From DLKC01 sp002478885 (lineage in GTDB: Bacteria; Bacteroidota; Bacteroidia; Chitinophagales; Chitinophagaceae), in the NCBI GenBank assembly GCA_046329585.1, contig JAXLUI010000001.1, positions 2,542,001-2,606,000 on the forward strand: DNA of 64,000 nucleotides. Reading direction: 5' to 3'. Within the stretch, counting starts at the first letter, position 1. Every line of letters starts with the position of its first letter. Made by a program: the position numbers and the translations under genes. The notes under the pieces were generated by a model. That model was not told the origin of the DNA, did not search any database, and saw nothing but the letters and a program-made list of their open reading frames with translations. Below, in pieces: positions 36,001-44,191 of this stretch.

Positions 36001-36583
36001 ATTCATGCGATGTTCGAAACCCATCGAAAATATTCAGAAAGGGAATTCTTGCCTTTAGTGTAGCTGATGTAGCTATCAAAGCCATATCCATTGCCTGTTG
36101 CGGGTTATTGCCAAAAAGCATGGCAAAACCAGTTTGTCGTGCTGCCATCACATCGCTGTGGTCGCCGAAGATGGACAATGCGTGTGTTGCTATCGCCCTT
36201 GCCGCAATATGAAAAACGGCGGGCGTTAATTCACCTGCGATTTTAAACATGTTGGGAATCATCAGCAGCAAACCCTGTGAGCAGGTAAAGGTAGAAGCAA
36301 GAGCACCACCCTGAAGCGCTCCATGAATGGCGCCTGCGGCACCTGCTTCACTTTGCATTTCTATTATTTTCGGAACCTCGCCGAAAATATTGGTGACTTC
36401 ATTACTGCTCCATTCGTCAGCCCACTCACCCATTGCCGATGACGGTGTGATAGGATAGATAGCGCATACTTCGCTTGTTCTGTAAGCAATGTATGCCGCG
36501 GCCTCATTGCCATCCATTATCGCATTGGCATGCGCGGGATGAAGCGAGGCTACTTTGGATGCTTTTTCAACTGTGGTTTCCAT
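33011..36583 (-). CDS. nifJ: Pyruvate:ferredoxin (flavodoxin) oxidoreductase, single-chain
   Basis: A 1190-aa fused enzyme (domains gamma/alpha/delta/beta) converting pyruvate and CoA to acetyl-CoA and CO2 with reduction of ferredoxin or flavodoxin. The N-terminal part has AAYIAYRTSEVCAIYPITPSSAMGEWADEW. The mid-part two-cluster ferredoxin domain has CSQCGKCYFVCPHAAI and CTGCKLCTEVCPIES. The C-terminal TPP domain has CSGCGETPY for the proximal cluster, GGDGWAYDIGFSGLDHVL and DTEVYSNTGGQKSKA. Together with the KorB-like gene at 56 kb it would supply reduced ferredoxin. The length and all motifs are intact. The enzyme is oxygen-sensitive in many bacteria, although aerobic Bacteroidetes also carry it. 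Confidence 0.97.
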   Translation of the reverse strand: METTVEKASKVASLHPAHANAIMDGNEAAAYIAYRTSEVCAIYPITPSSAMGEWADEWSSNEVTNIFGEVPKIIEMQSEAGAAGAIHGALQGGALASTFTCSQGLLLMIPNMFKIAGELTPAVFHIAARAIATHALSIFGDHSDVMAARQTGFAMLFGNNPQQAMDMALIATSATLKARIPFLNIFDGFRTSHELNQVTVIPDAIIRDMIDEEEVSKHRQRALNPEHPFVRGTAQNPDVFFQSREACNKYYHNVPAIVESTMQQFEQLTGRSYKLFSYYGHPQAEKLIIIMGSGYGPVHEVTDYLNNRGEKVGYLNVHLFRPFSIKHFIDAIPATIKKIAVLDRCKEPGAIGEPLYMDVISALHAGWQYQMPLVIGGRYGLASKEFNAGMAKAVFDELANDRPKNSFTVGIEDDVTNTSLQWDKTFSLEEQHLFRGLFFGLGADGTVSANKNTIKIIGEVTDDYAQGYFVYDSKKSGSLTVSHLRFSERPILSTYLVNSANFIACHHFNYLKKYDVLKDAEEGATFLVNVPYATDEVWQHLPQKIQEEIIHKKLNFYVINASKVARDTGMGSRINSILQTCFFAISNVMPKEQAIQYIKDAIKKTYGRKGEEVIQKNFKAVDQTLENLFHIDYSSYAVGRTAIEAPVSENAPDFVQHVLGRIIAGEGDELPVSAFPIDGTYPSGTTRWEKRNIAEQVPVWDPQLCSQCGKCYFVCPHAAIRVKVYDREKLEEAPSFFKFTDPVGKEFFKDKEAYTLQVAVEDCTGCKLCTEVCPIESKTQPGHKAIDMVDVLPLKETEKTNWDFFLSLPDIDRTRVNKATVKGSQLLEPLFEFSGACSGCGETPYLKLLTQLFGDRMITANATGCSSIFGGNLPTTPWTLNSEGHGPAWANSLFEDNAEFGLGIKLATDKKHDMALRLTKELREEIGSELVDSIIANAETTEGEIIQQRKNVNELKKRLREIKTEKAYRLYQIAEFLEKKSMWIVGGDGWAYDIGFSGLDHVLSTGENVNILVMDTEVYSNTGGQKSKASPIGASAKFSIKGKTTGKKDLAMQAIAHGTAYVAQIAMGANDVHALKTILEAEAYPGPSIIIAYSHCIAHGYDMCHGLEQQSLAVKTGYWPLFRYNPMKDKGQRFSLDCKTPSMPLEEFLYHENRFATIKSNYPDKATEFLAQANDGVLRRWETIEALKSL

Positions 36584-36946
36584 GAAAAAATTAGTTTAAA
36601 GGTGATCACAAACAAAGGGCTAAAGTAAAATGAATGACAAGCAACGGGTATGACGGTCATCAATTTTAAAGATGATTGTAGTCAGTAAAACCTGCCTGTG
36701 CTTATATAAGTGATTAACTATCCGGGGAAGTAAAAGGGTATGGCCCGGGCGGCAGTGCTTGCCCTGGCTGTTGTTGCGTCGCACTCTTGTACGGCAACAA
36801 CAATGCGCGGCAAAGCGCCCCCGACTGCAGGATGTGCCGGAACGCCTGTACTTGTTCCAGGGCACAATTGTTCGATCGGCATCTTTTCTCCCGGAACAAG
36901 TGTAAGGGGCGATGCCGGCTGCACTGAAGCCGGGTTTACAACGTTT
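36584..36946. other. Intergenic region with composite repeats
   Basis: A 363-bp gap between nifJ (its 5' end lies to the left) and the GH172 gene. It holds a dispersed short-form element, several GC-rich inverted stretches (CCCGGGC, CCGGAAC, TGTTCCAGG), a degenerate second element (ACAAGTGTAAGGGGCGATGC) and a 29-nt segment also found near 42.35 kb. The nifJ promoter must lie at its left end. Confidence 0.55.
36773..36792 (+). repeat. Dispersed element, short form
   Basis: GTTGCGTCGCACTCTTGTAC differs from the consensus core at one position. It lies within the gap upstream of nifJ. Confidence 0.9.
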
Positions 36947-38101
36947 TTAATTCAGCTCCAGCAAATCTCTTTCGGGTAATTTGGGGTAAGCGGTATGGGG
37001 CTCGGCCTGGTACCAGAATGCCACTGTAGCGATATCGTCCTGCTGCGGCAGGTAGCGGCCATCATGCCGCCAGCCGAGTGATTGAATGGTTACTTTTAAA
37101 TTCTTTTCAAACCTGATGGGATCGGTGATATGCCAGCGGTAGAGCCCAAAGCGTTGCATGACATCGTAGTGACCGTCGCCGCGAATTACCTGTGGCAGGC
37201 CGGTGTATGGCGTACAAAATTCTGTATAGTCTGTTTTATCGCTGCCGGCAGTTCTTCTTGTATCAAAATCGTAAGAGCCGCAGAAATAGTCTTCGGTTCC
37301 TGTTCCACAGATCGTTGGGAACTGTGTGTCGCCATCCATGAAGAATTTTATTTCGCCTTCGCCCCACCAGCCATTGTTGTGTGCGCCATACGCCATATAA
37401 GTACCCACATATTGACCCTTGCCCTGTATGCCGTCGAGTATTGTATAATCCGTTTTGTATGGCAACCTGTTTACCCGGCGAAACTGGGCATGAAAGTAAG
37501 CGGCATCGGTTGGCACTTCGGTGAGGACATAATCGACCTGGTAATAGAGGTACATATCTTCATCGGCAATATTTTCCATGGTTATTTTGCATTTCTTCCT
37601 GAACGGCATTGGCCAATAACAATTGAATGCGCTGCCCGGATTTACCGTAACTGCCAATGACTGCACCGGAGCATATTTACCCCAACCCATACAAAAGAAA
37701 TCGCCTACCGGCGCTTCAACGGAAGGCGTTGTTTCATCGTCCCAATAAATGCGTATGATGGTGTAGCGCCAGTTGCCTGTGGGTGTCATCCAGATGTGCT
37801 GCACTGAGCCCGGTCCTTCCATCTCAGCAATGGTATAAGTGGTTTTAGCTTTTATGATAATGCTCGGGCTCACTTTCCAACCCTGGCCAAGATCTCTTGA
37901 TGCATTGGCACCGGTTCCCGTTGTAGCCATTCCGCCTTTGCCTTTTTCACCGGTAAAATTTTCGGGGCTTATCGAACGGCTCTTCGCATCGGAAAGGCGA
38001 TAGAGATTGTTCAGGTTCATGTCAATGCCGTTGAATTTCTGCTGGGCATCCAGTTGAAGTAAATACATAATAACCCCGGTAAGCAAGGCAATCTTTTTCA
38101 T
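36947..38101 (-). CDS. GH172 / DUF2961 family protein, secreted
   Basis: A 384-aa protein with a signal peptide (residues about 1-19, ending LDAQ). It matches the DUF2961 family, now glycoside hydrolase family 172: FTGEKGKGGMA, GPGSVQHIWMTPTGNWRYTIIRIYWDDE, PVGDFFCMGWGKY, the GTGTEDYFCGSYDF block and YRWHITDPIRF. Characterised relatives act on difructose dianhydride or arabinofuranosyl/fructofuranosyl linkages. The substrate here is unknown, and there is no SusCD pair or other glycan gene beside it, so it is not part of a visible polysaccharide utilisation locus. Monocistronic. Confidence 0.85.
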   Translation of the reverse strand: MKKIALLTGVIMYLLQLDAQQKFNGIDMNLNNLYRLSDAKSRSISPENFTGEKGKGGMATTGTGANASRDLGQGWKVSPSIIIKAKTTYTIAEMEGPGSVQHIWMTPTGNWRYTIIRIYWDDETTPSVEAPVGDFFCMGWGKYAPVQSLAVTVNPGSAFNCYWPMPFRKKCKITMENIADEDMYLYYQVDYVLTEVPTDAAYFHAQFRRVNRLPYKTDYTILDGIQGKGQYVGTYMAYGAHNNGWWGEGEIKFFMDGDTQFPTICGTGTEDYFCGSYDFDTRRTAGSDKTDYTEFCTPYTGLPQVIRGDGHYDVMQRFGLYRWHITDPIRFEKNLKVTIQSLGWRHDGRYLPQQDDIATVAFWYQAEPHTAYPKLPERDLLELN

Positions 38102-38200
38102 ATGCTGTGTTTTAAGAAATGATGAACTTAAAGATAAAGCATGTAGACTTTCTCAGGGAGAGATATTTTTAGCCACGCTGCTGAACAGGATCGGGCATTA

Positions 38201-38220
38201 GTTGCGTCGCACAGCTGTGC
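38201..38220 (+). repeat. Dispersed element, short form
   Basis: GTTGCGTCGCACAGCTGTGC matches the first 12 bases of the core and then diverges. It lies between the GH172 gene and the LytTR regulator gene. Confidence 0.8.
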
Positions 38221-38264
38221 AGGAGATTATGAGGCGGCAAGAAAAGGCAGCAACAATGCAGACC

Positions 38265-39017
38265 CTAGTCTTTTTTCAGCCCGAGCCTTTGCAGCAAAGC
38301 ATCTTTCTTTGCCTTAGAGACCATTAATTTCTCCCCGCTATTTAAAACCACATAACCGCCGTCGGTCCGCAGGTAATGCGTAACGGCATTGAGGTTTACA
38401 ACTGTTGAATGATGAATGCGGATAAAACTTTCGTAGGGTAGCATTTCTTCGATATCCCCAAGCGTTCGGGAAATAAGCAGGCTTCGTTTACCGGTCAAAA
38501 ACACTTTTGTGTAGGCACCTTCGGCTGAACAATACAAAATGGTATCGACCCGGGTAAATTCATAACCTTCGCGGTTGGGCAAAGCAATTTTTTGCTGTTG
38601 TTCGGGCTGACGGATATTGTGCAGCAGGTTCTGGATATTAACCACCCCTGATGCGGAGTTAATTTTTTCTTCTGCCTTTTTGACCGCGGTTTTCAGATCT
38701 TCCGCATCAACAGGCTTTAAGAGGTAATCAACTGCACTGATACGAAAAGCCTTTGCCGCAAATTTATCATATGCTGTGGTGAAGATGATGGAGAAGTCGA
38801 TGTGATCAAGCAGCTCGAGCATTTCAAAGCCATTCATCCAGGGCATTTCCACATCGAGGAAGATCAACTGAGGCTTATATTTTTTGATAGCGAGAATTCC
38901 TTCCTTAGCTGAAGCACATTTAGCAAGCACTTCCACATTTGGACAATGTTTGCCCAGGTCTGCGCCAAGTGCATCAATGCAATGTTGCTCATCGTCTATG
39001 ATGATGGAAGATATCAT
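38265..39017 (-). CDS. LytTR family response regulator
   Basis: A 250-aa protein. The receiver domain (1-120) has the full set: acidic pair D8/D9 (IIIDDEQ), phospho-acceptor D55 (LIFLDVEMP), T80/T81 and K101 (DYLLKPVD). The LytTR DNA-binding domain (about 145-246) has YEFTRVDTILYCSAEGAYTKVFL and ESFIRIHHSTVVNLNAV. The likely partner is the LytS-like kinase gene on the same strand 1.16 kb upstream in the direction of transcription, the usual Bacteroidetes pairing. An oppositely oriented secreted-protein gene lies between them, so they are probably not one operon. Confidence 0.93.
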   Translation of the reverse strand: MISSIIIDDEQHCIDALGADLGKHCPNVEVLAKCASAKEGILAIKKYKPQLIFLDVEMPWMNGFEMLELLDHIDFSIIFTTAYDKFAAKAFRISAVDYLLKPVDAEDLKTAVKKAEEKINSASGVVNIQNLLHNIRQPEQQQKIALPNREGYEFTRVDTILYCSAEGAYTKVFLTGKRSLLISRTLGDIEEMLPYESFIRIHHSTVVNLNAVTHYLRTDGGYVVLNSGEKLMVSKAKKDALLQRLGLKKD

Positions 39018-39256
39018 GAGTATAAATATCGGTCTAAGAGAAGCGTTCGCTGCTCCGCCAGGTTAAAATTAGTGCTAATTATACTATATCATTGCCACTT
39101 ATGATAACTCATTTGTTTCATTTGGCAACAGGCGTATATAGACTAATAAACCGGTTGCAAACTGAAACCGGTTATTTATCAATCCATGTTTTGATGATGC
39201 GAGGGTGATTCGTAATTTAAGCAAAAGTTCTACAGTTGACATTCAAAAATCACATT

Positions 39257-40054
39257 ATGAAAACTGTCAATGCTATTTTGTTGATGATCGTTTTTATTGT
39301 TCCTGCAACATTGCCTGCCTACTCCAGGCAGAACCCCGATTCATTGTTGCTTGCACATAGTGAGCAATGGACAGCAAAACCCAATAAAGGGCTTTTTGGT
39401 TTGTCCAAACCACAGTTTGGACCATATACAACAACAGCAGTAATAAAACTCGATTCGCCTGTTATTAAACAGAAAACAAAAGACAGTTCTTTCATCGGTT
39501 TCGAAAGCAGCACCGATGGAACCGACTTTGATCAAAGTAAATACCTCACCATCAAAAAGTCAAAATTTTACAAGCTTTCGCTTTCAAAAGAAAACGCCAA
39601 TGCTGATGCTGTTTTTGCCATTGCTTCAGAGTCGCAGGAAAAGCGTCAAACCTTATTTGGTAAACTGCTCAGCAAAAACGATGAAGGAAAAGATGAGGTG
39701 CTTAACTACAAAAGAGATATTCCGGGTATTATTCAAACAGAAAACGATTCGGTTCATTGGAAGTTTATGCTGCAGGACTTTACCAGTGGCGGGCAGCCAA
39801 CCGCTTATATGCCTTACCCAGTAGCCTCTATTTCAGGTGGCTATCTCAAAAACAATGAAGATTCGCTCGCCATGCAACTCTACAGCTCGTTCGCCGCCGA
39901 CCTTGTGCTGATAAACAATAAAGGTGAACATGTTGCCGCGCTGGCATTTAAGCAAAAGAAACCTGATATGTGGATTCGTAATGACATAAGTGAATCATAC
40001 CAGCAGGCCATTGCAACAATGTTTGCCGTTATTATCAGTATAAAAGATTATTGA
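39257..40054 (+). CDS. Unknown secreted 265-aa protein between regulator and kinase genes
   Basis: I do not recognise a family. I choose ATG 39257, which opens directly into a signal peptide (MKTVNAILLMIVFIVPATLPAYS). An in-frame TTG 21 bp earlier only adds polar residues. The mature part starts with NPDSLLLAHSEQWTAKPNKG and is rich in lysine, serine and beta-prone segments (FGPYTTTAVIKLDSPV, YPVASISGGYLKNN, ADLVLINNKGEHVAALAFK). No lipobox or sorting domain is seen, so it is probably periplasmic. It is on the opposite strand to both flanking two-component genes and could be their regulatory target; that is inference. Confidence 0.6.
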   Translation: MKTVNAILLMIVFIVPATLPAYSRQNPDSLLLAHSEQWTAKPNKGLFGLSKPQFGPYTTTAVIKLDSPVIKQKTKDSSFIGFESSTDGTDFDQSKYLTIKKSKFYKLSLSKENANADAVFAIASESQEKRQTLFGKLLSKNDEGKDEVLNYKRDIPGIIQTENDSVHWKFMLQDFTSGGQPTAYMPYPVASISGGYLKNNEDSLAMQLYSSFAADLVLINNKGEHVAALAFKQKKPDMWIRNDISESYQQAIATMFAVIISIKDY

Positions 40055-40178
40055 GGCAGTATACATTTTATACAACTGAAATACGCCTATTTCATCATTA
40101 TAAGTCAGCCTTCCAACGCACTAATGTTTTAGGTCTGCAACGGTTGCTGTGAAAAAAAAGCAGGCGGCTCAAATTTTT

Positions 40179-42074
40179 CTATATTTCTCTAAACTTCACT
40201 ACAACGGCAGTTCCAGCTGCTTTCCCTTCGTCATCCTTTTTATCAATCACTTCAAGCGATGCACTGCGTTCGTTGATTAAATTATTGAGGTCTAACCTGC
40301 TCTGTGTTAAATGAACGCCTTTCGACTGGTGCGTGGATGGCTCGCCTTTAAACTTATTTTGTCGCGATATTTCCCTGCCAATGCCATTGTCATCAATCAT
40401 GCAGCAAATATTCTCATCCAACCTGTTAACAGTTACATTCACGTATCCCCCATCTTCTTTAGGCATGATACCATGCCAGATCGCATTCTCTATAAAGGGC
40501 TGTATAATCAATGCAGGCACCATCACCGATTTCAGGTCTATTGTATTGTCAACCGCAAATGAATAATTGAATTTATTACCAAAACGCATGCTCTCCAGCT
40601 GTGTATATAACCTGCAAGTCTCCATTTCATCATAAAGCGTTATTTCCCGCTTATCAGAGTTCTGGAAAATCGTTCTTATCAGTTTGGAAAAAGTTGTGAG
40701 ATAAGTTATTGCCTTATCCTCATCTTTCTTTTGCACAAGCGCTTTAATAGAGTTGAGACAATTGAAAATAAAATGTGGGTTCATCTGGGCACGAAGCGCT
40801 TTGGATTCGAGCTCGAGCATTTTCTTTTCATAAGTAGTTTTTAGCTTTTCTGCTTCTTTCTGTTCGAGAATGGTTTTATATTTTAACCTCAATTGTTTGA
40901 TCCGGTACCATATTAAAAAGCTCACAATCACAACAAGAATAGCGGAAATAATTATGATCATCCTTTCCTTAGCGGCTTCCCTGGCGTCTGCATCCTGTTG
41001 TTCTTTTTCCCGAACTTTTTCATTAAATGAAAGCAACTGTATTTGTCTTATCTTCTCAATATTCGCCATACTATCTTTCGCAGCTTCAGCTATCCTGAAA
41101 TATTTGAAAGCCTGTAATTCGTCATTATGTATGGAGTGCCCAGGTTCGTACAAATCCGAAAGCAATTTAGCAGCATCGTAGATATTTTGCTGGTCCTGGT
41201 ATTCACCAGCGCTTGTTAAAGCCATTTTCGCGTAAAAGACAGCTGAGTCAGTTTGATTTCTTTTTATAAAAATCCTTGCCATGTTATTTAAAACGAAACA
41301 TAAGTCCCTATTTCTTTCTTCATATTCTGTATAGTCCGGAAGATAATCCCTGTAATATTTTAAAGCAGTTTCATCATCCCCTTTTGCTAAATAAATATCA
41401 CCTGATATGCGTTCTGCAAGAAGCAAATTGCGGTGAACAGACATAGCTTTTGGATATTGAAATCTTTGATTTGCATAAAATAAGGCAGAGTCTGGCTTAT
41501 TCATTTTTAAATACGTGAGTGCAATGCAGAGAAGCGTATATATATTATCCGGCTCTTCATGGCGTCCGACATGAAAAATATTCCAATAATAAAATGCTTT
41601 AAAATAGTGATCAAGAGACTGCCTGTAATTTCCAAGTTCGCGATAGTCATGACCAAACACCAAATGCGCAGCCCCTTTTTGTGACGTATCATTTAATTGT
41701 TCACTTAGCTTTAAATGGTTTTCCGCGTATGTAAGTGACAATAAATAATTCCCCATCTCAAAGAGTATGTAATCCATTGCTGCCATATTCCAGCATTGAT
41801 GCTGGACGGAGTAATTATTTTTTTTGTTTATATCAAGCGCAAGCTGAAAAGATAGAATTGAGGAGTCCATTTTTTTTGCACTGCGATAGGCATCACCTAA
41901 TTTTTCGTATAAATCAATTTTACCGGTATCCGTATTTGTTATTGCTATGAGGCTTACTAAACTGTCGACTTTATATTGTTGGGCATATAAAAAGGTCGCC
42001 AGGAAGAAAAACAGTGCAAATAATACTCCCCTGGAAAAAACACAGATGGAAACCTTTGTTATCGTGCACTTCAT
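40179..42074 (-). CDS. Sensor histidine kinase, LytS-like with periplasmic TPR domain
   Basis: A 631-aa protein. A signal-anchor or signal peptide occupies residues about 12-31. Residues about 50-340 form tetratricopeptide-type helices (DLYEKLGDAYRSAKKMDSSILSF, YRELGNYRQSLDHYFKA, GDIYLAKGDDETALKYYRDY). A transmembrane helix spans about 371-390, followed by a coiled coil. The His_kinase domain has the conserved LRAQMNPHFIFNCLNSIKALV with phospho-acceptor H434. The HATPase part has PALIIQPFIENAIWHGI, IDDNGIGR and GVHLTQSRLDLNN. It is a probable partner of the LytTR regulator at 38.3-39.0 kb. The signal sensed is unknown. Confidence 0.92.
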   Translation of the reverse strand: MKCTITKVSICVFSRGVLFALFFFLATFLYAQQYKVDSLVSLIAITNTDTGKIDLYEKLGDAYRSAKKMDSSILSFQLALDINKKNNYSVQHQCWNMAAMDYILFEMGNYLLSLTYAENHLKLSEQLNDTSQKGAAHLVFGHDYRELGNYRQSLDHYFKAFYYWNIFHVGRHEEPDNIYTLLCIALTYLKMNKPDSALFYANQRFQYPKAMSVHRNLLLAERISGDIYLAKGDDETALKYYRDYLPDYTEYEERNRDLCFVLNNMARIFIKRNQTDSAVFYAKMALTSAGEYQDQQNIYDAAKLLSDLYEPGHSIHNDELQAFKYFRIAEAAKDSMANIEKIRQIQLLSFNEKVREKEQQDADAREAAKERMIIIISAILVVIVSFLIWYRIKQLRLKYKTILEQKEAEKLKTTYEKKMLELESKALRAQMNPHFIFNCLNSIKALVQKKDEDKAITYLTTFSKLIRTIFQNSDKREITLYDEMETCRLYTQLESMRFGNKFNYSFAVDNTIDLKSVMVPALIIQPFIENAIWHGIMPKEDGGYVNVTVNRLDENICCMIDDNGIGREISRQNKFKGEPSTHQSKGVHLTQSRLDLNNLINERSASLEVIDKKDDEGKAAGTAVVVKFREI

Positions 42075-42423
42075 CTATTAAATATAAATTTTCTTTCCTG
42101 GTATTTCCAGCATGTTTAATATTTAATCAGTATCTGTTGATGTATAAGCGGAACGCATTGGTAAGTTGATCCTAACCTTATTTTCTGCCATATATTAATC
42201 CACTTTGATATTTTACCAACTCCTGCCTGAGTTGCATGTCCTAAGATATTAGCTTAGTCTTAAACATCAACAGCATATCGCACTGCTTCCATCCGTAGCG
42301 GGTTTTGCAGGACAACAACATCGCAGAAAATATCTTTTACCAAGCGCAGGAGCCGATGCCAGCTGTAGTGAAGCCGGACTTAAAAAAGTTTTCTTTACTC
42401 AATAACATAAAAAATCAAAAACC
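42075..42423. other. Intergenic region between divergent genes
   Basis: About 350 bp between the kinase gene and the divergent T9SS cargo gene; both promoters must lie here. The right part (about 42353-42381) carries a segment similar to 36908-36936. No clear terminator or other element is seen. Confidence 0.45.
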
Positions 42424-44016
42424 ATGAAACAGCAATTCATATTACTCCTGCTACTTGCCTTTTGCGTAACCAGTTATGCGCAGCCAACTATTTTAAATCA
42501 GAAAACACTTGGTGGCTATTACGACGATATGGCCGGTGCCTCCTGGCCAACTACCGACGGGGGCGTTGTGCTTGGCGGCAGGTCATACTCGCCGATCTCC
42601 GGTGAAAAAACAGAAACTAATAATGGCGTAGACGATTACTGGCTGGTAAAGCTTGACAAACAAAATAATATTCAATGGCAACGGACACTCGGTGGCTTTG
42701 ACGTTGATGAAATACTTGCTTTGGCGCAAACAAAAGATGGCGGATATATACTCGCAGGCAATTCTGCTTCTTTTCCTTCGGGAGATAAGGCAGATAATAA
42801 AGGCGTCTTTGATTTCTGGGTAATAAAACTCAACAGCTTTGGCAGCGTTGAATGGCAAAGAACATTGGGTGGCAGTTCCTACGAATTCTGCAACTCTGTG
42901 CAACAGACTAAAGACGGTGGTTACCTTATCGGCGGCTCATCAGGTTCGGATGCTTCAGGCGATAAGTCGGAATACAGCAGAGGTGGTTATGATTACTGGA
43001 TTGTAAAACTCAACAGCAACGGCGATAAAGCCTGGGACAAAACCATCGGCGGCAGCGGCGACGAATTTTTAAACGCGGTAATTGAAACACCTGATGGTGG
43101 CTATTTCCTGGGTGGAATTTCAACATCGAATATATCTGGCGAAAAGTCAGAAAACAGCAGGGGGAACAACGACTTCTGGGCGGTGAAGCTTGATAAGAAC
43201 CGGAATAAACAATGGGATAAAACGGCTGGCGGTGCGGATAACGATTATGTAAGCGGCCTTGCGCAAGCCCCCGATGGAGGCTATGTTGTATCCGGATCTT
43301 CCGCCTCCAATATTTCGGGAGAAAAAACCGAAAATTCCAAAGGGCTTTTTGATTTCTGGATCGTAAAATTTTCGCGGAATGGCAAAGTGCAATTTGATAA
43401 AACAATAGGTGGCAGTGGTTATGAATTTGAGGCAACCGTTTCCAACACAGCAGACAGTGGTTTAATCATTGCAGGCAACTCTGCCTCGAATATATCAGGC
43501 GATAAAACAGAAAACAGCCGCGGCGATTATGATATATGGGTGGTGAAGTTGAACAAGAACGGAAAAATATCCTGGGATAAAACCCTCGGTGGTTATGGCA
43601 ATGATAACGTTCGCAGCATACAGGAAACTAAAAGAGATATTTTCTTTATTGGTGGCTCCTCTTCTTCCGGAATCAGTGGCGAGAAATCAGAAGCGTCAAG
43701 AGGCGGGCTTGATATCTGGTTTGTAACACTTGCGTACCAAAAAACAGCGGTCTTCGCAACCACCACCGATGATATCATTCAAAAAAATAACCTGCCCCAA
43801 CAATTCAAGGCATATCCAAATCCAGCAAAAGGCCAGCTACTGGTATCGGTTAATGGAAGAGCCACGATATCACTTACTGACCAGTCAGGTAAAATATTAC
43901 TCAGCCAGTTAATTGACGGAGCCGGAACGATCAATGTATCAAAATTCAGTGCAGGCACTTACTACCTGAAGAACAGTGTCGACGGGACATCAAAGAAAAT
44001 AATGATCGTACAATAA
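42424..44016 (+). CDS. Secreted repeat protein with T9SS type A sorting domain
   Basis: A 530-aa protein with a signal peptide (1-20, ending SYAQ). Residues about 25-440 consist of seven repeats of roughly 59-60 residues with the pattern T-(L/I)-GG, D-E, TKDGGY, GG-S-S, SGEKSENSRG, DYW(I/V)VKL and W(D/Q)K/R. The number and strand pattern suggest a seven-bladed beta-propeller; this is inference. The C-terminal 75 residues start with FKAYPNPAKGQL and end with GTYYLKN and KIMIVQ, a standard T9SS type A sorting domain, so the protein should be exported across the outer membrane and anchored or released. No enzymatic motif is visible. Confidence 0.88.
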   Translation: MKQQFILLLLLAFCVTSYAQPTILNQKTLGGYYDDMAGASWPTTDGGVVLGGRSYSPISGEKTETNNGVDDYWLVKLDKQNNIQWQRTLGGFDVDEILALAQTKDGGYILAGNSASFPSGDKADNKGVFDFWVIKLNSFGSVEWQRTLGGSSYEFCNSVQQTKDGGYLIGGSSGSDASGDKSEYSRGGYDYWIVKLNSNGDKAWDKTIGGSGDEFLNAVIETPDGGYFLGGISTSNISGEKSENSRGNNDFWAVKLDKNRNKQWDKTAGGADNDYVSGLAQAPDGGYVVSGSSASNISGEKTENSKGLFDFWIVKFSRNGKVQFDKTIGGSGYEFEATVSNTADSGLIIAGNSASNISGDKTENSRGDYDIWVVKLNKNGKISWDKTLGGYGNDNVRSIQETKRDIFFIGGSSSSGISGEKSEASRGGLDIWFVTLAYQKTAVFATTTDDIIQKNNLPQQFKAYPNPAKGQLLVSVNGRATISLTDQSGKILLSQLIDGAGTINVSKFSAGTYYLKNSVDGTSKKIMIVQ

Positions 44017-44191
44017 AAAGTGCCAATTACTCTCCCCCGGATCATAACGCTACCTGTTAAAAACAGTCTCGAAAGCATGCCTGCAAGACGGGCATGCTTC
44101 CCTTACTTACAGAACAATGTATAAGCTATTGTATATTTATTTATCAAAAGACCGTACCGAAATAAGGCACGGCCAGTCTAAATACTGTCAT

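Noticed and set aside
36740..36979. Small ORF in the nifJ/GH172 gap
   Set aside because: Composed of repeat sequence (including the dispersed core), with no recognisable protein features and overlapping ORFs on both strands.
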